From assembly GCF_002934365.1 (NCBI RefSeq), contig NZ_PTIY01000015.1, positions 1-64,000 of the forward strand: a DNA stretch of 64,000 nt. The letters are read 5' to 3'. Position 1 is the stretch's first letter. The number at the start of each line of letters is the position of its first letter. Both the position numbers and the translations under genes were made by a program. The stretch is from Methylobacter tundripaludum (GTDB lineage: Bacteria > Pseudomonadota > Gammaproteobacteria > Methylococcales > Methylomonadaceae). Shown here piece by piece: positions 43,515-53,226 of the stretch. Under the pieces are notes generated by a model. The model saw nothing but the letters and a program-made list of their open reading frames with translations. It did no database searches and was not told the origin of the DNA.

Positions 43515-43781
43515 TTATTTAACGATGTATTCAAGCAGCGGATTCCGAAACAGCACGATCAATATAATAACCAGACAATAGATCGCCAGCGATTCGATCA
43601 TGGCCAAACCGATAAACAAGGTGCGCATAATCGACCGTTCCGATTCCGGTTGCCGCGATAAGGCCTCCAGCGCGCTGCCGATGGCTTTGCCCATCGCCAG
43701 AGCAGGGAGCATTACGCCAATCGCGATGCCGATAATGGCGGCGATGCTGGACCCAAGGACAATCGAGGCAATGTCGGACAT
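43515..43781 (-). CDS. atpE: N-type ATP synthase c subunit
   Basis: Rotor ring hairpin of 88 residues. Helix 1, loop RQPE (43-46) and helix 2 with the ion-binding Glu63 in MIESLAIY. Aligned with the sodium ring of Ilyobacter, the Glu-Ser-x3-Tyr ligands (Glu63, Ser64, Tyr68) are kept, but the helix-1 Gln is Met30. The extended end (FRNPLLEYIVK) is typical. Ion preference (Na+ or H+) cannot be settled from this. 15 bases after... on the minus strand it follows atpB and precedes atpF. Confidence 0.93.
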   Translation of the reverse strand: MSDIASIVLGSSIAAIIGIAIGVMLPALAMGKAIGSALEALSRQPESERSIMRTLFIGLAMIESLAIYCLVIILIVLFRNPLLEYIVK

Positions 43782-43784
43782 AAG

Positions 43785-44450
43785 TTACTCCTGTGAATTA
43801 AGTTGTTGGGATTGTATGGCGCCGGCCAGATAGATCAGGGCCAGCATGCCGAAGATATAGGCCTGTACCAGCGCTTCAATGATATGCAGCATTAAAATCG
43901 GAATCGGCGCAAGAAATCCCGCTACCAGCAATATCAGCATGGCCGCCATTTCCAGGCTCATCATGTTGCCGAATAAGCGGATCGCCAGCGCCAGGGTGCG
44001 GGTAAATTCGCTGATAATATGGAAAGGCAGCAAAATCGGGCTGGGCGTCAGGTAATGATGCAGATAGTTTTTTAAGCCCTGAGTCTTTATGCCGAACCAA
44101 TGCACCGAGAAAAACACCAGTACCGCGAGCGCCGAGGTCACCGAAAGATCGCGGGTCGGAGAATGCAATCCCGGTATTAACCCGACCAGATTGGCAATGA
44201 TCAGGAACAGCCAAAGGGAGGCGATAAAAGGCATGATTTGCCGCCCGTGTTCCGGCGCGACTGCGGTAATGGCATCGTCGATAGCCGCGACGATGCCCTC
44301 AGCGGTGGTTTGCATTGAACCCGGCAACATGTCCAGATGCCGGGTTGAAAGCCAGGCTATCAGTGTAACCGCCAGCATGATTCCCCAGGTGGTGATGAGG
44401 GATAAGCCGATCACTACGGGACCGATAGCCAATGTAAATTCGTTTTCCAT
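43785..44450 (-). CDS. atpB: N-type ATP synthase a subunit
   Basis: Membrane stator of 221 residues, shorter than the housekeeping a subunit. About five helices; the essential Arg is in SEFTRTLALAIRLFGNMMSLE and the C-terminal helix contains EALVQAYIFGMLALIYLAGA. It forms the ion half-channels with the c ring. Begins 8 bases after the AtpQ gene, leaving no space for the atpR gene that many N-ATPase operons have here. Confidence 0.93.
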   Translation of the reverse strand: MENEFTLAIGPVVIGLSLITTWGIMLAVTLIAWLSTRHLDMLPGSMQTTAEGIVAAIDDAITAVAPEHGRQIMPFIASLWLFLIIANLVGLIPGLHSPTRDLSVTSALAVLVFFSVHWFGIKTQGLKNYLHHYLTPSPILLPFHIISEFTRTLALAIRLFGNMMSLEMAAMLILLVAGFLAPIPILMLHIIEALVQAYIFGMLALIYLAGAIQSQQLNSQE

Positions 44451-44458
44451 GATTCAGC

Positions 44459-44727
44459 CTAATCTTTAATCAAGAAATACACATTAAAAATCCCAACAAC
44501 CAATCCGGTAAACAATAAACTGAGCGTCCATCGCGTTGAGTAACCATCCAGCATACCGTCCAGCCAATGCCCCAAATAAACGCCGCCGATAACAGGCAAT
44601 ACCATGACCAACCCCAGTGTGCCGATATAGACGGTTTGGGACAGCAGATTCGGCCGATCATGTTCGGCCTTTTTGATGCGTTTGATCTGGCTTTCGATTT
44701 TCTTTTTGAGGAGCTGTTGATTATTCA

Positions 44728-44731
<4 letters not shown>
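44459..44731 (-). CDS. atpQ: N-ATPase accessory protein AtpQ (AtpI-like)
   Basis: A 90-residue protein with a basic N-terminal tail (KKKIESQIKRIKKAEHDR) and two transmembrane helices (TVYIGTLGLVMVLPVIGGVYLGHWL and WTLSLLFTGLVVGIFNVYFLI), the AtpI/F1F0 subunit layout. ATG 44731 overlaps the epsilon-subunit stop. In N-ATPase operons this position is AtpQ, thought to assist assembly. Confidence 0.82.
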
Positions 44732-46523
<1,792 letters not shown>

Positions 46524-46573
46524 CTACTCCAACTGTGGCGAATAAAATACAGAGCTTTGATAATAAACTATTT

Positions 46574-46632
46574 CTACCACGAAGATACGAGCGGCTACAA
46601 GGATGTAGGAGGTAGAGCTCCAAAAGTAGGCG
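46574..46632. repeat. Repeat fragments upstream of the ATPase operon
   Basis: ACCACGAAGATACGA at 46576 resembles the CACCACGAAG palindrome family. CCAAAAGTAGGCG at 46620-46632 is repeated exactly at 50770-50782. The 280-base gap 46518-46797 shows no gene. Confidence 0.45.
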
Positions 46633-46797
46633 CTTTAAATGACGCAGCGGACACGAGTCGGTTCCCAATCCTCCCTGCCGGATGCGAAGTTTTTGCTTTC
46701 GTAATTTGTCGACATTTTATATGCAAAGAGGTGGTGCGTTTGGGGTGATGTTATTCTGAATAACGTTGTGGCGGGATAGTAAATTTTCGTTTTCAAA

Positions 46798-47268
46798 TTA
46801 ATCAAACAGTGCGTAGAGCGTTGTGAGATAACTTGTAACTAAATCATCGCCTTCGACTGGAGCCCATGGCGCCTGCTCTTCAGTTTTAATCGGAACAAAT
46901 GGCCCGGCTTTAGCTTCAAAGAACACTGTTCCATTTTTCAGTGCGAGGACCGTGTGAAAAATACCGTAAGGAATGTCAACGCCAACAGTCTTGCCGCCTG
47001 CTTCCAATGTTAGCTGTTGCTCAACGTTACCTGTTGAGTCGAAAACGATTAAGCCCAGTTTACCAGAAAGGCAAATTATAGTTTCCCCTTTGTTTGGGTC
47101 GTTATGCTTGTGTGGCCTGACATAGGAATTTGGCTCTATAGCATTCAATAATCGGTGCGCTTGAGCTTCACTGTTTTCATGAAAATTGCGGTTCTTACGA
47201 CGGCGCGGGGACTCTATAGCCTCCAGACTAAGCTTTTGGAGCAGTTGCTGATCGAGGGGTGTAATCAT
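46798..47268 (-). CDS. WbuC-family cupin-fold metalloprotein
   Basis: A 156-residue single-cupin protein. The first cupin motif is RPHKHNDPNKGETIICLSG (metal-ligand His residues and Glu) and the second is IPYGIFHTVLALKNGTVFFEAKAGPF. The N-terminal SLEAIESPRRRKNRNFHENSEAQAHRLLNAIEP is typical of WbuC proteins linked to polysaccharide genes in other bacteria. No polysaccharide genes are nearby here. Function unproven. Confidence 0.85.
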   Translation of the reverse strand: MITPLDQQLLQKLSLEAIESPRRRKNRNFHENSEAQAHRLLNAIEPNSYVRPHKHNDPNKGETIICLSGKLGLIVFDSTGNVEQQLTLEAGGKTVGVDIPYGIFHTVLALKNGTVFFEAKAGPFVPIKTEEQAPWAPVEGDDLVTSYLTTLYALFD

Positions 47269-47667
47269 ACGTTTTGATCCTATCTTAATCTTCTCCGTGG
47301 ATTAATTAAGATTCCAAAAATCAAAACTATATCATTTCTCGGCATCCACAGCTAATGCACTCACCTTGGGGTTTAGCGGCTTAAGCAATATTCAAAACAT
47401 TTGCTCAAACGATAGTACCCGTCAGCTAATAACCGGCTATAAGCGCTAAGCGCTTAACAACAAATCGCCGTGCGTTTTTGTCAGACTCGTAATATGGTCT
47501 AAATGGAAGCGTATCAAATTCATTAGCAAATATGGACTTAGCTTCATTCAGGTCGCCATCCTCTGCGCAAAAATGTGCGGAGGATGGCGAAGCTCTAGCT
47601 TCGCGAGACGGGAAGTTAGAGCTTGGGAACGATAACACCGATGTGTGTTGTGTGCTTATTGGGCGTT
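47269..47667. repeat. Gene-free gap with hairpins (47553-47604)
   Basis: Long hairpin TCGCCATCCTCTGCGCA / TGTGCGGAGGATGGCGA (loop AAAA, 47553-47590), overlapping the next palindrome GCGAAGCTCTAGCTTCGC (47587-47604). GCTTGGGAAC at 47621-47630 equals an arm of the bioH palindrome. A minus-strand frame at 47426-47638 runs across these hairpins and is probably not a gene. Confidence 0.6.
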
Positions 47668-48876
47668 CTACGAATACGTCGGCGCAAACGCCTGCTCAGG
47701 ATTAGCCACCGGCCCGTCACCCTCCCAATACGGCGACAGCTTGCGCAAGGTTGCCACAATACCGGGCATCACTTTCAATACCTCATCCACTTCATGCATC
47801 GTGTTATAGCGCGAAAACGAAAAGCGGATTGTGCCGTGCGCTGCGGTGTAAGGAATATCCATGGCCCGCATTACATGCGAAGGCTCCAAAGAGCCTGAAG
47901 TACACGCCGAACCGCTTGACGCCGCGATACCGGCTTTATTCAGCAGCATCAAAATCGACTCGCCTTCGATATATTCAAACGCGATGTCCGTGGTGTTGGG
48001 TAGGCGGTTGTACATGTCGCCGGTCACGAAACAATGCGGAATCTGTTCGGTAATGCCGCGTTCCAGGCGGTCGCGCATGGCTTTGACTTTGGTGTTTTCA
48101 TATTCGATATGCGACAGCGCCAGTTCGCAAGCCTTGCCCAGGCCGACAATTGACGCGGTGTTTTCGGTTCCTGCCCGTCTGCCGCGCTCCTGATGTCCGC
48201 CGCGCAACAACGGACGATAACGGGTGCCGCGGCGCAGGTACAAAACGCCGATGCCTTTGGGCGCATGCAGCTTATGGCCGGACAAAGACAGCATGTCGAT
48301 CTTGGTGTCCTGCAACATCATCGGAATCTTGCCGACCGCCTGCACCGCGTCGGTATGGAACATCACGCCGGCCGCATTGGCCAAAGCCGCCATTTCGACG
48401 ACCGGGAAAATGGTGCCGGTTTCGTTATTGGCCCACATTACCGACACTATCGCCACCTGGTCGGACAACAGTTTTTTGTAGGATTCCAGGTTCAAGCGTC
48501 CGGCTTTATCGACCGGCATTCTGTGGATCGTGTAGCCTTCTTTTTCAAGGTAATCGCACAGGCTTAAAATCGCCGGATGCTCCACCGTGGTGGTGATGAT
48601 TTCCTTCTTGTTCGGTTGCGCCTTGATCGCGGAAAGAATCGCCGTGGAATTGGATTCGGTGCCGCACGAGGTGAAAATGATTTCGGAGTCATGTTCGCAG
48701 CCGATCAAGGCTTGTACCTGTTGCCGGGCCTGTTTAAGGCCGCGCGCCACGCCATCGGCGAATTTGTGTATTGATGACGGATTGCCGTATTGCTCAAGGA
48801 AATAAGGAATCATCACATCGACCACCGCAGGATCGACTTTGGTGGTGGCGTTGTTATCCAGATAAATGTCAGTCAT
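47668..48876 (-). CDS. nifS: Cysteine desulfurase NifS
   Basis: PLP enzyme of 402 residues that provides sulfur for nitrogenase Fe-S clusters. IYLDNNATTKVDP start, ANNETGTIFPV, PLP-lysine in LSLSGHKLHAPKGIGVLYLRRG and the active Cys in GSACTSGSLEPSHVM. ATG 48876 overlaps the nifU stop (TGATG), so it is co-translated with nifU. NifS rather than IscS is indicated by the partner NifU and nearby nifZ. Confidence 0.94.
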   Translation of the reverse strand: MTDIYLDNNATTKVDPAVVDVMIPYFLEQYGNPSSIHKFADGVARGLKQARQQVQALIGCEHDSEIIFTSCGTESNSTAILSAIKAQPNKKEIITTTVEHPAILSLCDYLEKEGYTIHRMPVDKAGRLNLESYKKLLSDQVAIVSVMWANNETGTIFPVVEMAALANAAGVMFHTDAVQAVGKIPMMLQDTKIDMLSLSGHKLHAPKGIGVLYLRRGTRYRPLLRGGHQERGRRAGTENTASIVGLGKACELALSHIEYENTKVKAMRDRLERGITEQIPHCFVTGDMYNRLPNTTDIAFEYIEGESILMLLNKAGIAASSGSACTSGSLEPSHVMRAMDIPYTAAHGTIRFSFSRYNTMHEVDEVLKVMPGIVATLRKLSPYWEGDGPVANPEQAFAPTYS

Positions 48877-49781
48877 CACGCCACCTCAATATTGACTAAT
48901 TTTTTCATTTCCGATGCCGGGACGACTTTAATAAATTCACCCATGACTTCCATCAGCCGTTGTTGAATGCCCGCGATCGTCATCGCCGCCATCTGGCAAC
49001 CGTTACACGCGCCGGTCATGTTGACGTAAGCGGTGTTGCCGATGACTTCGACCAGTTCCACGTCGCCGCCGTCGGCCATCAACGAAGGTCTTAGCGACTC
49101 CAGCACTTCCTCGATTTTTTTGATGCGTTGTAGATTGGTCAGCGGCGCTTTAACGGCCGCGATTTTTGCCGGAGCTTCAACCGGGGCGGCGGTCGGATCG
49201 AATTTCTCGCCCTTTTCGGCCAGCACTTTTTCCAGGATCGCTTCGATGTCTTCATGGCAAGCCGCGCAGCCGCCGCCCGCTTTGGTGAAGTTGGTGACGT
49301 CTTCAACGGTGCGCAATTTATTGGCCCAGACCATTTCCTCGATCATCACCGCATCAATCGCGAAACATTTGCAGATCAATGCGCCTTCTTCATGATCGTC
49401 TTTCCACTCTTCGCCGCGATAATTGGCGATTGCCGCTTGCAGCGCTTCGCGTCCCATGACCGAACAGTGCATTTTTTCCGGCGGCAAACCTTCCAGGTGA
49501 TCGGCGATATCCTGGTTGGTCACTTTTAACGCTTCATCCAGCGTCATGCCTTTGATGATTTCGGTCAGCACCGATGACGACGCAATCGCCGAACCGCAAC
49601 CGAAAGTTTGAAAGCCCGCCTCAAGGATTACTTCGCTCTCATCATCGACCTTCAAGGTCAACCGCAACGCATCGCCGCAACTGATAGAGCCCACTTCGCC
49701 TGTCGCGTTGGCGTCAACGACCGCGCCCGCATTTTTCGGGTTGAAAAAATGTTCTTTAACTTTGTCTGAATAGTCCCACAT
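48876..49781 (-). CDS. nifU: Fe-S scaffold protein NifU
   Basis: Three-domain scaffold of 301 residues: the IscU-like N-terminal domain ([31 protein letters not shown]), a central [2Fe-2S] domain (CKCFAID ... GGGCAACH) and the C-terminal Nfu domain with [13 protein letters not shown]. This full three-domain form is linked to nitrogenase maturation. Upstream gap to the IscA-like gene is filled by a MITE-like repeat, which may separate or provide promoters. Confidence 0.95.
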   Translation of the reverse strand: MWDYSDKVKEHFFNPKNAGAVVDANATGEVGSISCGDALRLTLKVDDESEVILEAGFQTFGCGSAIASSSVLTEIIKGMTLDEALKVTNQDIADHLEGLPPEKMHCSVMGREALQAAIANYRGEEWKDDHEEGALICKCFAIDAVMIEEMVWANKLRTVEDVTNFTKAGGGCAACHEDIEAILEKVLAEKGEKFDPTAAPVEAPAKIAAVKAPLTNLQRIKKIEEVLESLRPSLMADGGDVELVEVIGNTAYVNMTGACNGCQMAAMTIAGIQQRLMEVMGEFIKVVPASEMKKLVNIEVA

Positions 49782-49813
49782 GGCTTTTTTCCTCGGATTG
49801 AGTTTACTGGTGC

Positions 49814-49923
49814 GTTAAGAAGTCTCTGCTTATGTCCTTTGGCAAGCTCAGGACGAGCGGTCTGCGTTGATTTCGTTCGTGGCGGGCCATGAACGGAATC
49901 AACTTGTTCAGAGATTTCCTAAG
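49814..49923 (-). repeat. MITE-like element, copy 2 (between nifU and the IscA-like gene)
   Basis: Read on the minus strand it has the same blocks as 17021-17139: GATTCCGTTCATGG, CCACGAACGAAATCAAC, GTCCTGAGCTTGCC. Its ends TTAAGAAGTCTCTG and CAGAGATTTCCTAA are imperfect inverted repeats. The right end overlaps the stop codon of the IscA-like gene. Confidence 0.7.
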
Positions 49924-50275
49924 AACAGGTTTTAGTTCCGGCACCTTCGGCACTGGTATTAAACGATGTGCCGCAAGCGCAACTTTTAGCCGCATTGGGG
50001 TTGGTAAACTTGAATCCCGAACCGTCGATGCTGTCGAGAAAATCGACCGACATGCCGTCCAGCATCGGTAAACTGGCCGGATCGATAAACACTTTCACCT
50101 CGCCGCAATCAATCACGGTATCCTCAGGTGTATGGCTGCCTTCGAGCTTCAAGCCGTATTGATAACCCGAGCAACCGCCGTCGGTGACTTCTATCCGCAG
50201 ACCTGCCGTGGGCGTTTCCGAACTGGCAATAAAGCGGCCGACAGCGGTGATGGCCTTTTCTGTTAATGTAATCAT
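49919..50275 (-). CDS. IscA/HesB-like Fe-S carrier linked to nif
   Basis: A-type carrier of 118 residues: MITLTEKAITAVGRFIA, VTDGGCSGYQYGLKLE with the first Cys and KSCACGTSFN with the C-x-C pair. ATG 50275 is chosen with AGGAG upstream; GTG 50284 is the alternative. The UAG stop lies within the terminal repeat of the MITE-like element, so the last residues may have been altered by its insertion. A sigma-54 promoter and NifA site lie upstream, which marks it as a nitrogen-fixation gene. Confidence 0.9.
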   Translation of the reverse strand: MITLTEKAITAVGRFIASSETPTAGLRIEVTDGGCSGYQYGLKLEGSHTPEDTVIDCGEVKVFIDPASLPMLDGMSVDFLDSIDGSGFKFTNPNAAKSCACGTSFNTSAEGAGTKTCS

Positions 50276-50320
50276 TTTATGCACTCCTGAATGTATGGCA
50301 TCGTTCTTGTTAATACCTAA

Positions 50321-50336
50321 AGCAACCTGTATGCCA
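50321..50336 (-). promoter_or_regulatory. Sigma-54 promoter of the IscA-like gene
   Basis: On the minus strand TGGCATACAGGTTGCT has the -24 GG and -12 GC with exactly ten bases between and matches the TGGCAC-N5-TTGC consensus in all but one base. It lies 46 bases upstream of ATG 50275. Confidence 0.75.
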
Positions 50337-50443
50337 TATCATTATTTAGATAGTAATGGCTTGTTTAATAAGGCGTTAACAAAACATCCACACAATAAAC
50401 AATGTATTATCAAACGGGTTTCAACCACATAACCAGCTGACAA

Positions 50444-50459
50444 TGTAAGGTTTGCTACA
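50444..50459. promoter_or_regulatory. NifA upstream activator site (TGT-N10-ACA)
   Basis: TGTAAGGTTTGCTACA fits TGT-N10-ACA exactly. It is about 110 bases upstream of the -24 element, within the usual range for NifA, and lies between the IscA-like gene and nifZ. Confidence 0.65.
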
Positions 50460-50477
50460 AAACAAAGGAGATACGAA

Positions 50478-50741
50478 ATGAACGTAGAAGATTTAGAGTT
50501 AGGCGACGTCGTTTATGCGGCAAAGACGATTACCGATGATGGCTCAATACCCGGAGGCAGCGAAGGTGAAATATTGGCCGAAGCCGGAACCCGCGGTGTC
50601 ATTACCCTGATCGGGCATGTGGAAGAAGAGCCGGATCGCAGCGTTTTTCTGGTACGCTTTGAAGACAAGGATATGAATCTGGGCAACCCGATTGGCTGCT
50701 GGCTTGAAGATTTGGCTATGGAGCCTAAGTTGGTTAATTAA
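50478..50741 (+). CDS. nifZ: NifZ-family protein
   Basis: An 87-residue protein with the NifZ domain (LELGDVVYAAKTITDDGSIPGGSEGEILAEAGTRGVITLIGHVEEEPDRSVFLVRFED). NifZ assists P-cluster formation of the nitrogenase MoFe protein. ATG with AAAGGAG seven bases upstream. Divergent from the IscA-like gene; the NifA site lies 19 bases before it. I see no clear sigma-54 promoter on its own strand. Confidence 0.85.
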   Translation: MNVEDLELGDVVYAAKTITDDGSIPGGSEGEILAEAGTRGVITLIGHVEEEPDRSVFLVRFEDKDMNLGNPIGCWLEDLAMEPKLVN

Positions 50742-50755
50742 TATAGCTATAGAAA

Positions 50756-50888
50756 ATGGAACACAGATGCCAAAAGTAGGCGCCTCTAGGCGACACAGAT
50801 TAAACGCTGATTAAAGCGCATAATAAACGGGGCTTCGGATTTCAAGAATCCGTTTAAAGTCGTCCGATCAGTATCATCCGTGTTCCAT
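50756..50888. repeat. Repeat flanked by ATGGAACAC / GTGTTCCAT
   Basis: Nine-base arms in inverted orientation enclose about 115 bases including ACAGATTAAACGCTGATTAAA and CCAAAAGTAGGCG (also at 46620). No gene in the gap 50742-51011. Confidence 0.5.
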
Positions 50889-50957
50889 CAATTATAGTTA
50901 GCAGCCGCCAAGCAGTTACATGTAGATCGGACATGCAATGCTATCGATACCACACCC

Positions 50958-50981
50958 GTTCGCCCTGAGCTTGTCGAAGGG
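50958..50981 (+). repeat. Solo copy of the CCTGAGCTTGTCGAAGG repeat
   Basis: GTTCGCCCTGAGCTTGTCGA is the core shared with the MITE-like elements and, in reverse, with the insert in the Hsp70-like gene. It lies 30 bases upstream of the SagB-type gene. Confidence 0.6.
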
Positions 50982-51011
50982 CATTTCGCGCTATGACTTG
51001 GATTTAACCCA

Positions 51012-52703
51012 ATGAATAAACAAACCGAAACCGTCCTGAACTACCACAACCGCACCAAGCATAGCCTGGAGCGATACGCCAGAGGCCCTGAATCCATCGA
51101 CTGGGAAGACCAACCCGATCAATTCCGGCGTTTTTCCGGTTGCGAGATTGTCACGTTGCCCTTACCCGGAACCGGACTTGAACCGTTGTTCGCCGACCTG
51201 GACACCCCGGAAACAATACCGGCAAAACCGTTAAATCTGTCTAATGCCGGTTTATTGCTGGAATTGGCCTTCGGCCTGTCGGCATGGAAACAATTCGGCC
51301 CCAGCCGCTGGGCATTGCGCTGCAATCCTTCCAGCGGCAACCTGCACCCGACTGAGGCTTATCTGATCAGCGCCGGGAATACCTTTATCAAATCAGGCGT
51401 TTACCACTATGTTAGTCACGATCACAGCCTTGAACAGCGTTGTCGGTTTTCCGACAATTCCTTAGATTCCGGCATGCTGATCGGCTTGTCATCAATCCAT
51501 TGGCGTGAGGCCTGGAAATACGGCGAAAGAGCCTTCCGCTATTGCCAGCATGACATAGGTCATGCCTTGGGAGCGTTGCAATACGCGGCGACGGCGCTGG
51601 GCTGGTCGGTTGAGTTGCAGGCCGAATGGCCGGATGGCGACATCGCCAAGCTATTGGGGCTTGACCGGGATGATTTTAAAAAGCAGGAACATGAATCCCC
51701 CGATATGATTTGCCGGATTCATACGCATGCCGACAGTAAGCCGTTAGACGCCAAGGCCCTGCTGGAAGCCGCGGTATCGGGAGACTGGTTCGGAAAAGCC
51801 GACAGCCTTCGCGCCTATCATATGTATAAATGGCCGGTCATCGATGAAGTCTCAGCCGCCGCAAGCAAACCGCGAACTGAAGAACCTGATTGGCAAACCA
51901 CCCGACGACCGCCAAGGATGGCGGCCGAGACTGCTCCCGGCAGTCCTCGGCATTTCCTCCATCCATGGAGGTCAGAAGTGTCGCAACCGGTAGGGAACCG
52001 GTGCGACCAGCCACTTATAAAATCCTCCTGCACCAAAACGGCAACGCAAATCATCCGCCAGCGCCGCAGCGCGCAGCAGTTTGACGGCAAAATGCCGCCG
52101 ATGCCGCAGACCGATTTTTACCGGATGCTGGCCGCCGTCATGCCGACCACAGCCGCTTTCGAACTATGGCGCTGGCCGCCGAAAATCCACCTGTTTATTT
52201 TCGTCCATCGCGTTGAAGGCTTAGTTCCCGGCATCTATGCGCTGCCAAGACATAACGATGCCCTTGAACCATTACAGGCCGCAACCCTGGCTGATTTTGA
52301 CTGGCGGAAAATATCCGACGCTTTAGCGTTTTATCACTTGTATTCAGGCGATTGCAGGCAGATCGCCAAAACGCTGTCCTGCCATCAACCCATCGCCAGC
52401 GACAGCGCCTTCAGTATGGGAATGATTGCGGAATTTGGCGAAGTCATCGAAGCGGAGCCGTGGCTATACCGCCGCCTGTTCTGGGAGTGCGGCCTGATAG
52501 GCCAAACGCTGTATCTGGAAGCCGAAGCGGCAAGTCTTCGCGGCACAGGAATCGGCTGTTACTTTGATGACAGCATGCATGAGCTTTTAGGCATCAAGAA
52601 TGATGAATTCCAAAGCCTCTATCATTTTACCGTGGGCAAACCTTTGGAGGATAAACGGCTGGAAACGTTGCCGGCTTATGGGCATTTGGGCGATGTAGTG
52701 TAG
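51012..52703 (+). CDS. Two-domain SagB-type nitroreductase-like dehydrogenase with repeat-encoded insert
   Basis: A 563-residue protein with two nitroreductase-fold halves of the SagB/ThcOx family (FMN oxidoreductases; SagB members make azoles in peptides, stand-alone ones are uncharacterised). Half 1 shows RWALRCNPSSGNLHPTEAYLIS; half 2 starts at IIRQRRSAQQFDGK and ends with ECGLIGQTLYLEAEAASLRGTGIGCYFDD. Between them, residues about 299-332 (PPRMAAETAPGSPRHFLHPW and following) are encoded by four DNA hairpins and look foreign. No precursor peptide or cyclase gene is adjacent. Confidence 0.82.
   Translation: MNKQTETVLNYHNRTKHSLERYARGPESIDWEDQPDQFRRFSGCEIVTLPLPGTGLEPLFADLDTPETIPAKPLNLSNAGLLLELAFGLSAWKQFGPSRWALRCNPSSGNLHPTEAYLISAGNTFIKSGVYHYVSHDHSLEQRCRFSDNSLDSGMLIGLSSIHWREAWKYGERAFRYCQHDIGHALGALQYAATALGWSVELQAEWPDGDIAKLLGLDRDDFKKQEHESPDMICRIHTHADSKPLDAKALLEAAVSGDWFGKADSLRAYHMYKWPVIDEVSAAASKPRTEEPDWQTTRRPPRMAAETAPGSPRHFLHPWRSEVSQPVGNRCDQPLIKSSCTKTATQIIRQRRSAQQFDGKMPPMPQTDFYRMLAAVMPTTAAFELWRWPPKIHLFIFVHRVEGLVPGIYALPRHNDALEPLQAATLADFDWRKISDALAFYHLYSGDCRQIAKTLSCHQPIASDSAFSMGMIAEFGEVIEAEPWLYRRLFWECGLIGQTLYLEAEAASLRGTGIGCYFDDSMHELLGIKNDEFQSLYHFTVGKPLEDKRLETLPAYGHLGDVV
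51909..52005 (+). repeat. Four consecutive palindromes inside the SagB-type gene
   Basis: CCGCCA-AGGA-TGGCGG (51909-51924), ACTGC-TCCCG-GCAGT (51930-51944), CCTCCAT-CC-ATGGAGG (51956-51971) and CGCAACCGGT-AGGGA-ACCGGTGCG (51982-52005). All four are in frame in the coding sequence. Confidence 0.75.
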
Positions 52704-53226
52704 GGTTGAGCAGAGATCATAAGTATGTTTGGAGTGCGGCATTTTTTAAAAACGCATGCCCAATTAGGTTGAGACAAGGCATAGATGCCCGTAGCAAAGT
52801 GTCCCCATTGTCCAGACAAAAATTAAGATAGACCTCAGTTCACACTTCCAAATTGGGCCGAACAATGTCCACGCCACGGAGTCGGTGCGGATAAATTTGT
52901 GTTGCGGTTTACGGATATTCGGGCCGGGTGCCATGCCGACCAAGCCTCATTTCTGCATCAATCGCCGCACTCAACCTGGTATTTCTTCATGCGGCGCGAG
53001 CCATAACGCAATAATGCGAGTTCGTCCTTATTTGTTTCTTTTCACTCATGTTCAGTCTCTAATTTAGCTCGGGGCATCGCTTAAACTATTATCCGAATTT
53101 CGGGGCTACTATGTTTAAGCTGCTTGCGCGAACTTTTTTGGTGTCCTTGATCGGTGTTCTCTGGTAATGTTTGTCCGCCTTTGTACGGCAAAGAAACTCA
53201 TTCATTCATCAACATAGAGACAATAA
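52704..53226. other. 523-base gap, decayed coding or mobile-element remnant
   Basis: No intact gene. On the minus strand, overlapping frames at about 52860-53050 contain coding-like fragments (LALLRYGSRRMKKYQVECGD; IDAEMRLGRHGTRPEYP) broken by stops and shifts. On the plus strand 53111 begins MFKLLARTFLVSLIGVLW then stops, like a signal peptide without a body. TGTCCCCATTGTCCAGAC at 52801 may be an insertion-sequence end. Confidence 0.35.

Noticed and set aside
47426-47638. 70-codon minus-strand frame
   Set aside because: It crosses two hairpins, has no ribosome site and no recognisable motif.
50296-50311. TGGCATCGTTCTTGTT as a sigma-54 promoter for nifZ
   Set aside because: The -12 GC is missing (GT instead), and it would lie more than 160 bases upstream of nifZ and beyond the NifA site.
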